Origin: JANQPC01 sp039208375 | GTDB taxonomy: Bacteria; Pseudomonadota; Alphaproteobacteria; Rhodobacterales; Rhodobacteraceae | DNA length: 12,042 nucleotides | NCBI GenBank assembly: GCA_039208375.1 | Contig: JBCCRC010000084.1 | Span: forward strand, 1 to 12,042 | Reading direction: 5' to 3' | Shown: one piece after another, positions 1-5,928 of the stretch | How the letters are laid out: every line of letters starts with the position of its first letter | Position numbering within the stretch: the stretch's first letter is position 1 | The notes under the pieces: generated by a model | Seen by the model: the letters and a program-made list of their open reading frames with translations, nothing else | Database searches by the model: none | Told to the model about the DNA's origin: nothing | Made by a program: the position numbers and the translations under genes

Positions 1-1048
1 CGGATGGCGGCTGCACGGCGTAGGTGGCGGTTTGATCGCGGGACTTTGGTTCGTGCTGCCCGGCGCCGTGGTCGTACTCTGCCTTTCAATGATTTACGCC
101 TATCTCGGCGATGTACCTGTGGTGGAGGCGCTTTTTATCGGCGTGTAGGCCGCCGTAGTGGCGATCGTGCTGGAGGCGCTCTTTAAGGTGGCGAAAAAGG
201 CGCTTGCGCGCCCCGCCCATTGGGTAATCGCAGGGCTGTCGTTCCTTGGTATCTTCGCATTTGCCCTGCCCTTCCCCGCGATCATCGCCGCAGCCGCAAT
301 CTGGGGCTATCTCACGACGCGCGAGCCTGCGGGCGAAGCCGTGGCGCTGCCCGCGGCGCGCGGAACGGGCACCACGATCGCCGCCTGGCTTGCCCTCTGG
401 CTCGCGCCCATTGCCGCGCTTTGGCTGGCGGGCGCCGAGCTTCTAACGCAGGTTGCCACCTTCTTTTCCAAGCTCGCCGTGGTTACCTTCGGCGGCGCCT
501 ATGCTGTGCTCGCGTACATGACCCAAGAGGTGGTGCAGGATCGGGGGTGGCTGACGACCGCCGAGATGATGGACGGGTTGGGGCTTGCTGAAACAACCCC
601 TGGGCCCCTGATTCTTGTGACCGAATTCGTGGGATTCCTCGCGGGGTTTCGCGAAGGGGGGCTGGCGCTGGCCATCGCCGCCGCCGCCCTCACACTCTGG
701 GTGACGTTCGTTCCGTGTTTTCTCTGGATCTTCGCTGGTGCCCCCTACCTCGATTGGATTTCGGCGCGCCCACGGCTAACCGGCGCGCTTCGCGCCATCA
801 CCGCAGCCGTGGTGGGCGTGATCCTCAATCTTTCGCTCTGGTTCGCCGCGCACGTGATCTTTCGCGACGTGCCGACCGTTAACGCAGGCCCTCTCCGGAT
901 CATCGCGCCAGAGCCCGCAAGCCTCGATTTCGCAGCGCTCGCGTTGGCCATTGGCGCCACGTTTCTGCTTTTGGTGCTGAAGTGGCCCCTTTTGCGCGTT
1001 CTCGGCATATCGGCGCTTGTGGGCCTTGGGTTGGGTAGTCTTGTCTGA
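1..1048 (+). pseudogene. chrA: Chromate transporter ChrA, 5'-truncated by window and interrupted by an in-frame TAG
   Basis: ChrA-family proteins are inner-membrane transporters that export chromate. Reading from base 2, the frame gives ChrA-like sequence (GWRLHG, then GGLIAGLWFVLPG), then meets TAG at 146–148, and continues in the same frame as ChrA-like sequence to TGA at 1046–1048. The second half carries family hallmarks FGGAYAVLAYM and ETTPGPLILVTEF and about six or seven hydrophobic segments, as in two-domain (long-chain) ChrA. The stop falls inside the N-terminal domain, at a position I recall as often Lys in relatives; AAG to TAG is one base change. A GTG at 158 could open a 296-aa ORF, but it has no Shine-Dalgarno and would lack the first membrane segments. 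TAG ends three other genes here (sspB, the 194-aa gene, rne), so recoding is unlikely. A sequencing error remains possible. Family assignment is firm; pseudogene status is inferred. Confidence 0.8.
146..148 (+). other. chrA: Premature in-frame stop codon in chrA
   Basis: The codons around it read GGC GTG TAG GCC GCC GTA, giving G-V-stop-A-A-V. Reading frame and homology are unbroken on both sides, so this is a nonsense change and not a frameshift. Confidence 0.85.
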
Positions 1049-1109
1049 AATATCGCGGGCGCCACTCTTTCCTTCGGATTGAAATCCAATATGCTGGCCG
1101 CGAAGCAGC

Positions 1110-1115
1110 GGGAGG
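1110..1115 (+). promoter_or_regulatory. Shine-Dalgarno that decides the sspB start
   Basis: GGGAGG lies 8 nt upstream of GTG at 1124–1126. The alternative in-frame ATG at 1091 has no comparable purine-rich site in front of it. A weak -10-like TATGCT at 1090–1095 overlaps that ATG, which would also favour the downstream GTG, but I see no convincing -35 partner. Confidence 0.6.
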
Positions 1116-1123
1116 CCCGCAGG

Positions 1124-1585
1124 GTGCAGAAGATCGATTACGGCAACCTGATGCACAGTGCGATGCGGGGCCTGATCCAGCGTGTGCTTCAGGAAGTGGC
1201 CGATCACGGCCTGCCCGGGCAGCATCATTTCTTCATAACATTCGATACGATGCATCCGGATGTTGAGATCGCCGATTGGCTGTCTGACCGCTATCCAGAT
1301 GAAATGACAGTTGTCATGCAGCACTGGTTTGACAACCTAAATGTTGGCGACGAGGGCTTCACCGTAACGCTCAACTTCGGCGATAGCCCCGAACCGCTCT
1401 ACATTCCCTATGACGCGATCAGAACGTTCGTGGATCCCTCCGTGGAATTCGGCCTGCGGTTCGAGACACAGGACGATGACGAAGAAGAGGTGCCCGAGGC
1501 CGACATGGAAGAGGATGCGGTCGATCCCGGGGAACAAACCGTTCGCGATGCGGAAATCGTCAGCCTCGATAAGTTCCGAAAATAG
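1124..1585 (+). CDS. sspB: SspB, ClpXP protease specificity-enhancing adaptor
   Basis: SspB is a cytoplasmic adaptor that binds ssrA-tagged substrates and delivers them to ClpXP. With the GTG start the product is 153 aa and begins MQKIDYGNLMHSAMRG, matching how alphaproteobacterial SspB proteins usually start. The body has the conserved HGLPGQHHFFITFDT, the YPDEMTVVMQHWF and LNFGDSPEPLYIPYDAIRTF blocks, and then FVDPSVEFGLRF. An acidic, probably disordered linker follows (DDDEEEVPEADMEED). It ends in a short conserved tail, AEIVSLDKFRK, in the position of the ClpX-binding (XB) motif. The gene lies 75 nt after the chrA remnant. A 33-nt-upstream ATG (1091) would add 11 residues rich in Lys/Arg/Ala that are not expected in the family. 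Identity is secure; the exact start is a reasoned choice. Confidence 0.93.
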   Translation: MQKIDYGNLMHSAMRGLIQRVLQEVADHGLPGQHHFFITFDTMHPDVEIADWLSDRYPDEMTVVMQHWFDNLNVGDEGFTVTLNFGDSPEPLYIPYDAIRTFVDPSVEFGLRFETQDDDEEEVPEADMEEDAVDPGEQTVRDAEIVSLDKFRK

Positions 1586-1614
1586 CACACTTCCGCCGGT
1601 GCTCTGAGATTCCT

Positions 1615-1640
1615 CAAGCGCGGAAACGCTTGCCCCTTTC
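1615..1640 (+). terminator. Weak candidate intrinsic terminator after sspB
   Basis: CAAGCG (1615–1620) and CGCTTG (1627–1632) form a perfect 6-bp stem with a CGGAAA loop, followed by a pyrimidine-rich run CCCCTTTCTT. The stem is short and the T-run is interrupted, so it may only be partial. It lies 30 nt past the sspB stop. Confidence 0.35.
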
Positions 1641-1693
1641 TTGCCACAAACCCGTGCAACCGGTCACAGGACGGCCAAGGTTACGGGGATGAC

Positions 1694-2278
1694 ATGAAGC
1701 TGAATTCGCTGCGCGAGGCAGAGGCGCAACGGCCGGTTGACGGCTATTTTGCCCGTGCGACCCTGCCCTTGCGGATATCCGACGAGCTCGCGGAAGCAGC
1801 CTTTGTAGCACCGCTCTCGGACACGCTGGATCGGCTGGGGATCGGCCGCGTCGTCGGCTACGAACTGGCGCTTGACGAGCAGGGTGAACCCGTGCGCCTG
1901 CACATCCAGCTTTCGCTTGTCACCGATGCCCCGCGCGTACTGCAGGCCGTTGCCGATGCGCTCGACAAGCTTGATGCGCCCGCGGGAAGCTATATCGGCA
2001 ATGCCGAATGCGTCGATCTCGTATCCTTCGGCCATAGCCAGGGACTGGGCCTTTACTTGCCACGTGCCGATACGCGGGAAGAGGATCGCACGGCTGTAGT
2101 CGAAGCCTGCCGCGATGCGCTGGGGCAAGCGGGGCTCTACCAGGGATCGGTCAGTGTGGGCGACCGGACAGCACTTTATTTCTATGGTGACAGCTTCAAC
2201 AGGATGAAGAGCGCGATCACCTATGTGATCACCACCGATCCGCGCTGCCGCAATGCGTTCGCGCGGCGGCTGAACTAG
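1694..2278 (+). CDS. Conserved-looking hypothetical protein, 194 aa, function unknown
   Basis: I do not recognise this protein. The ATG at 1694 has a GGGG at 1685–1688, 5 nt upstream, as a modest ribosome-binding site; the frame is open to TAG at 2276–2278. There is no signal peptide, membrane span or cysteine cluster, so it is probably cytoplasmic. Sequence pattern suggests two similar alpha/beta halves. Residues of about 20–100 run LPLRIS, a helix with LDRLGIG, strands with GYELAL and VRLHIQLSLV, and a helix with VADALDKL. Residues of about 115–190 run LGLYLP, a helix with CRDALGQAGL, strands with GSVSVG and ALYFYG, and a helix-like end. The C-terminus carries TTDPRCRNAFARRL. Tandem ferredoxin-like folds would fit but are inference. 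It sits between sspB and fumC on the same strand, 100 nt before the fumC start, with no strong terminator seen in that gap. Confidence 0.75.
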   Translation: MKLNSLREAEAQRPVDGYFARATLPLRISDELAEAAFVAPLSDTLDRLGIGRVVGYELALDEQGEPVRLHIQLSLVTDAPRVLQAVADALDKLDAPAGSYIGNAECVDLVSFGHSQGLGLYLPRADTREEDRTAVVEACRDALGQAGLYQGSVSVGDRTALYFYGDSFNRMKSAITYVITTDPRCRNAFARRLN

Positions 2279-2365
2279 CAGCACGCCTACGGAAACCCTC
2301 ACTGCGCCAAGATGGATGATTGCGGGGGCGCTGGCGGGTCGGTATCGGGTATGCAACCGCATTCC

Positions 2366-2370
2366 GGAGG
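2366..2370 (+). promoter_or_regulatory. Shine-Dalgarno that decides the fumC start
   Basis: GGAGG is 8 nt upstream of ATG 2379. An in-frame ATG at 2316 exists but would add 21 residues unlike any fumarase N-terminus and lacks such a site. Confidence 0.75.
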
Positions 2371-2378
2371 GCAAGCGC

Positions 2379-3770
2379 ATGACCGATACCCGCACCGAAA
2401 CCGATAGCTTTGGCCCCCTCGAGGTTCCGTCTGACAAATATTGGGGCGCGCAAACCCAGCGATCGCTCATGAACTTCCCAATTGGGTGGGAGAAGCAGCC
2501 TATCGCCATCGTGCGTGCCCTTGGCGTGATCAAGCAGGCCTGCGCCGAGGCTAACCGGGACCGCGGCGCCCTGCCCGGCGGGATCGCCGACGCCGTCATC
2601 GAAGCCGCGCGCGAGGTGGTTGCGGGCAAGCTTGATGATCACTTCCCTCTCGTTGTGTGGCAAACGGGATCCGGCACACAATCGAACATGAACGCCAACG
2701 AGGTGATCGCGAACCGCGCCATCGAAATCCTCGGCGGCACCATCGGCTCGAAAGACCCGGTGCACCCAAACGACCACTGCAACATGGCACAATCGTCGAA
2801 CGATACGTTCCCCACTGCGATGCATATCGCCACCGCGACGACCGCCCATGACGAGCTCTTGCCCGGCCTCGCCAAGCTACACGCGGCGCTTGAGGCGAAG
2901 GTTCAAGAGTTCGAAGGCATTATCAAAATCGGCCGCACCCATACAATGGATGCCACGCCGCTGACGCTTGCGCAGGAGTTTTCGGGCTATACACACCAGG
3001 TGGCGATGGCCATTGCGCGGGTGAAGGCGGCGCTGCCGCGGATCTATGAGCTGGCGCAGGGCGGCACGGCGGTGGGCACCGGGCTCAACTCGCCCGAGGG
3101 ATGGGGCGACACCGTTGCGGCCAACATGGCGCGGATCACCGGCCTGCCGTTCGTCACCGCGCCTAACAAGTTCGAGGCGCTCGCGGGCCATGATGCGGTG
3201 GTGGAAATGTCGGGCGCGGTGAAAACCGCCGCTGCGAGCCTCTTCAAGATAGCCAACGATATCCGCCTTATGGGCTCTGGCCCCCGTTGCGGCCTGTACG
3301 AACTGCTCTTGCCGGAGAATGAGCCCGGCTCATCGATCATGCCCGGCAAGGTGAACCCCACCCAATGCGAGGCGATGACCCAGGTGTGCGCCCATGTGAT
3401 GGGCAACGATGCAGCTGTGGGCTTTGCCGGCAGCCAGGGGCATTTTGAGCTTAACGTCTACAAGCCCATGATGGCCTATAACCTGCTTCAGTCGATGCAG
3501 CTTCTGGGCGATGCCTCGGTTGCCTTTACCGACAACTGCGTGACGGGCATCCGCGCCAATACCGACCGGATCGAGAAGCTGATGCGCGAGTCGCTCATGC
3601 TCGTAACGGCCCTTGCCCCCACCATAGGTTATGACAACGCCACAACGGTGGCCAAGACGGCGCATAAGAACGGCACGACGCTGAAGGAAGAGGCGATCAA
3701 GCTCGGCTTCGTGGATGAGGCGACTTTCGATCAGGTGGTGCGGCCTGAGCAGATGATCGGGCCGAAGTGA
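2379..3770 (+). CDS. fumC: Fumarate hydratase, class II (FumC)
   Basis: This cytoplasmic TCA-cycle enzyme hydrates fumarate reversibly to L-malate; the class II form is an iron-independent homotetramer. The product is 463 aa, the usual size for the family. It has all signature blocks: TGSGTQSNMNANEV (from residue 96), SSNDTFPTAMH (from 139), KIGRTHTMDATPLTL (from 183) with the catalytic His at 188, and the fumarase/aspartase signature GSSIMPGKVNP (317–327) with the catalytic Ser at 318. These numbers coincide with E. coli FumC H188 and S318. The substrate-site context favours fumarase over aspartase or argininosuccinate lyase. The stop overlaps the start of the following DUF4169 gene (GTGA), so the two are likely co-translated. 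No missing residues or frameshift are seen. Confidence 0.97.
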   Translation: MTDTRTETDSFGPLEVPSDKYWGAQTQRSLMNFPIGWEKQPIAIVRALGVIKQACAEANRDRGALPGGIADAVIEAAREVVAGKLDDHFPLVVWQTGSGTQSNMNANEVIANRAIEILGGTIGSKDPVHPNDHCNMAQSSNDTFPTAMHIATATTAHDELLPGLAKLHAALEAKVQEFEGIIKIGRTHTMDATPLTLAQEFSGYTHQVAMAIARVKAALPRIYELAQGGTAVGTGLNSPEGWGDTVAANMARITGLPFVTAPNKFEALAGHDAVVEMSGAVKTAAASLFKIANDIRLMGSGPRCGLYELLLPENEPGSSIMPGKVNPTQCEAMTQVCAHVMGNDAAVGFAGSQGHFELNVYKPMMAYNLLQSMQLLGDASVAFTDNCVTGIRANTDRIEKLMRESLMLVTALAPTIGYDNATTVAKTAHKNGTTLKEEAIKLGFVDEATFDQVVRPEQMIGPK

Positions 3771-3955
3771 GCACGCCGATAAACCTCAGAACGGCCCGCA
3801 AGGCCGCAGCGAAGCGGAAGCGGCAGGCCAAGGCCGACGAGAACGCCGCAAGGTTCGGCCGCACGAAGGCTCAGAAGGCTGCGGAGACGGCCGCGGCCGC
3901 CCGCAGCGCCAGGACACTCGATCAGCACCGGCGCGAGGATGGGCGCGAGGAATGA
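3767..3955 (+). CDS. DUF4169 family small basic protein
   Basis: This is a 62-aa protein starting at GTG 3767, overlapping the fumC stop by 4 nt (GTGA). It begins with INLRTARKAAAKRKRQAKADENAARFGRTKAQK, the typical pattern of DUF4169: an N-terminal I-N-L-x-x-A-R-K motif followed by a long Lys/Arg/Ala-rich helix containing FGRTKAxK. There is no known biochemical role. Its high positive charge and likely single long helix are compatible with nucleic-acid or protein binding, but this is inference. It is followed by a ribbon-helix-helix gene through an ATGA overlap. From memory, the fumC–DUF4169–RHH order recurs in Rhodobacterales, which suggests a linked but unexplained role. The GTG start is supported by the family N-terminus. 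Confidence 0.85.
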   Translation: MSTPINLRTARKAAAKRKRQAKADENAARFGRTKAQKAAETAAAARSARTLDQHRREDGREE

Positions 3956-4188
3956 GTGCGCGGCCGGTCAAGCGCTCGCTCACGCTTAGGGGCCACCGCA
4001 CCTCAGTCACGCTGGAAGATGCTTTCTGGGATGAGTTCCGCGCCATCGCCAAGAGGCGTGGCGTTGCCATCAACGCGCTCGCCGCCGAAATCGACGAAGG
4101 CCGTAACTATGAGACCGGTCTCGCCTCTGCGATCCGCATCTTTATTCTGAATGACCTGAAGGCTCAGGCCGCCGCGTCCGCCCCGTAA
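3952..4188 (+). CDS. Ribbon-helix-helix domain protein (RHH_4-like)
   Basis: This is a 78-aa protein. After a basic N-terminus, KRSLTLRGHRTSVTLEDAFWDEF gives the antiparallel-strand residues and first helix, and AIAKRRGVAINALAAEID gives the turn and second helix of a ribbon-helix-helix fold. It ends with ASAIRIFILNDL, typical of the RHH_4 group of short predicted DNA-binding proteins. RHH proteins usually act as dimers that place a beta-ribbon in the DNA major groove. The ATG overlaps the DUF4169 stop by 4 nt (ATGA), making it the third gene of the fumC cluster. It may act on its own operon, but no operator is evident. Its last 25 nt overlap the end of a possible convergent gene. Confidence 0.85.
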   Translation: MSARPVKRSLTLRGHRTSVTLEDAFWDEFRAIAKRRGVAINALAAEIDEGRNYETGLASAIRIFILNDLKAQAAASAP

Positions 4189-4412
4189 AGCGCGCGGCGC
4201 AGCCTGGCGGCAGTTTCAAGCTGAGCGCGCTCTGCCGCCGTGAGCCGCATATGCAGCGCATCGACCGGGCGGAAACCCCGATCGAACATCGCCTTCACCT
4301 CGGCGCGGTTGAGCTTGCGGGGCGGTGACCCCGTTGGCATCTGTGCAGAGAAACGAAACGTGGGCAGCGCGATCCGAAACAGCGGGCGCTGCAGCGCAGT
4401 ATGGGCAGACAT
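4164..4412 (-). CDS. Possible small hypothetical protein (82 aa)
   Basis: An 82-aa frame on the minus strand from ATG 4412–4410 to TGA 4166–4164. The start is preceded by AAGGGGG with a 9-nt spacer, a good ribosome-binding site. The frame is open further upstream to an ATG at 4508, but that extension has no such site and looks like random proline/leucine-rich sequence. The product has a segment FRIALPTFRFSAQMP, then a charged helical C-terminal half (NRAEVKAMFDRGF, LTAAERAQLETAARLRRAL). I recognise no family. It lies 115 nt after the P450 stop on the same strand. Its 3' end overlaps the convergent ribbon-helix-helix gene by 25 nt. It could be spurious. Confidence 0.5.
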   Translation of the reverse strand: MSAHTALQRPLFRIALPTFRFSAQMPTGSPPRKLNRAEVKAMFDRGFRPVDALHMRLTAAERAQLETAARLRRALYGADAAA

Positions 4413-4527
4413 CCAACCAAACCCCCTTGGCAGGTACAAGGCAGCACTGGCACTGAGCGGCAACTCGGGACGAAGCAATAACGGGGGCATGGCAGCACGC
4501 GCCCCCAAGAGCGTGTTGACCCAGGTG

Positions 4528-5928
4528 TTATGGCGCGTCTGGCGCGATCAGGCAAGCCTCGCTTGCTCGCCTCGCGGGTGACGCTGCGTTGCGATGCGAT
4601 AGGGCGAGGTAGATACCTTCGGCCGAGCGCAGGGTAAGATGCGCTACGGGCCGTGGCGCGGGGCCGTGGGGGCTGAGCGTAAACCGCGCCAGGATCGCGG
4701 CCAGCATCACCACGCCTTCGGCCAACGCAAAGCCCGCGCCAGGGCAAATGCGCGGCCCGGCCGAGAACGGCATGTAGGCGTTCCGCTGGCTCTCTTTCGT
4801 GGCCGCCTCCGCCCAGCGTTCGGGGCGGAACGAATCCGGATCCGCCCACTGATCGGTGTGGCGCTGTAGGTGCCAGGGGGAAATGACGATCTGAGATCCC
4901 ACTGGCACATTACGCTTACGCCAGTGCTCCACTTTTGTCGCGCTGCGCACCATCATCGGCACCGGCGGGTAGAGCCTCAGCGCCTCGCGGAACACATCGC
5001 GCGTGAATGGCAGATCAGAAAGGCTTGCAAAACTTGGCGCGGCCATGAAGCGCGCAGCTTCGCCAGCCACCCGATCCTGGGCATCCTCGTGCGTCGCAAG
5101 CAGGTAGAGCGCCCAGGCCAGCACGCTGGCGCTTGTTTCATGACCAGCGAGAAAGAAAATCGCCACCTGATCGGCCATCTCATCGGCAGTGAAGCGCGCG
5201 CCCGTTTCGGGATCAACGGTTGTCATGATCTTGGTGGCGAGGTCGTCAGGCGCTGTGCCCGCCGCGATCGCAGCCTGCCGCGCGCGGCACATCGACGAGA
5301 TGAGCGAACGGATCTCCGCCGCCGCCGCCTTGGCCGAGCGCCGGTGCCCGCGCGGCACCCATGCCGGCAGCGTGAGCGCGGCGCCGAGGTTCAGGATCGG
5401 TTGGGTGCGCTGGTAGGCGCGAAACGCCTCGAAGACGGCCCGCGCGGCCTTGTCTTCTATGGGAACCGAGAAGAGCGCGCGAAAGATCACGTCCGCTGCG
5501 GCGCGGGCGGTGATCTCCTCGATCTCCTGCACGCCCAGCGAAAGCCCATCTGCGGCACGTTCGGCGGCGGCTAGGATCGGCGCGAAGCTTTCCTTCAGCC
5601 GCCCGCCTGCAAAGGCGGGATCAATGATCCGCCGCTGACGTGCCCATTCTTCGCCGTTGGTGACAAAGATCGAACGGCCCAGAAGCGGGCGCAGGCCTTC
5701 CCCCACACGATCGGATTTCGGAAAATCTTCGGGGCGCTCGGTCAGCACAGTGCGCCAGAGCGCGGGTTCGTTCACGAGGAATGACCGGAAGAAAGGCGTT
5801 CGAAATTCCGCCATCTTGGCGCCAAACAGCCGCTCGGGCTGGGAGGACAGGATATCTTCGCGGAACAGCTTCAGATGCCGCCAGAACGACACTCGCGCGG
5901 CGCGCCGTACCGGTTTTGGCGGTGTCAT
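4528..5928 (-). CDS. Cytochrome P450
   Basis: This is a heme-thiolate monooxygenase that inserts oxygen from O2 into an unknown, probably hydrophobic substrate, and it needs partner electron carriers not encoded here. The product is 466 aa. All core motifs are present: I-helix AGHETS (about 261–266) for oxygen activation, K-helix ExxR as EALR (E315, R318), a PERF-like FRPERW near 370, and the heme loop FSAGPRICPG with the axial Cys near 395. There is no N-terminal membrane anchor, so it is a soluble bacterial type. The sequence ends about 20 residues beyond the final strand region with an Arg/Ala-rich tail. Its ATG overlaps the stop of the upstream hydrolase-like gene by 4 nt (ATGA) and has no visible Shine-Dalgarno, so translation probably depends on coupling. 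Subfamily and substrate cannot be assigned from sequence alone. Confidence 0.95.
   Translation of the reverse strand: MTPPKPVRRAARVSFWRHLKLFREDILSSQPERLFGAKMAEFRTPFFRSFLVNEPALWRTVLTERPEDFPKSDRVGEGLRPLLGRSIFVTNGEEWARQRRIIDPAFAGGRLKESFAPILAAAERAADGLSLGVQEIEEITARAAADVIFRALFSVPIEDKAARAVFEAFRAYQRTQPILNLGAALTLPAWVPRGHRRSAKAAAAEIRSLISSMCRARQAAIAAGTAPDDLATKIMTTVDPETGARFTADEMADQVAIFFLAGHETSASVLAWALYLLATHEDAQDRVAGEAARFMAAPSFASLSDLPFTRDVFREALRLYPPVPMMVRSATKVEHWRKRNVPVGSQIVISPWHLQRHTDQWADPDSFRPERWAEAATKESQRNAYMPFSAGPRICPGAGFALAEGVVMLAAILARFTLSPHGPAPRPVAHLTLRSAEGIYLALSHRNAASPARRASEACLIAPDAP

Noticed and set aside
158..1048. Independent short ChrA protein starting at GTG 158
   Set aside because: No Shine-Dalgarno, and the start falls in the middle of a ChrA N-terminal domain whose earlier part is present in frame upstream.
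1664..2629. Long open frame (321 codons) on the minus strand opposite the 194-aa gene and fumC
   Set aside because: It crosses two well-supported plus-strand genes, has no family-like motifs, and reflects high-GC antisense openness.
4206..4239. Hairpin GGCGGCAG/CTGCCGCC as terminator of the fumC cluster
   Set aside because: The loop is 18 nt, no T-run follows, and the arms lie in the Ala-rich coding part of the convergent small gene.
4870..5574. Open frame on the plus strand inside the P450 gene
   Set aside because: His/Arg-rich composition with no motifs; the minus-strand P450 accounts for the region.
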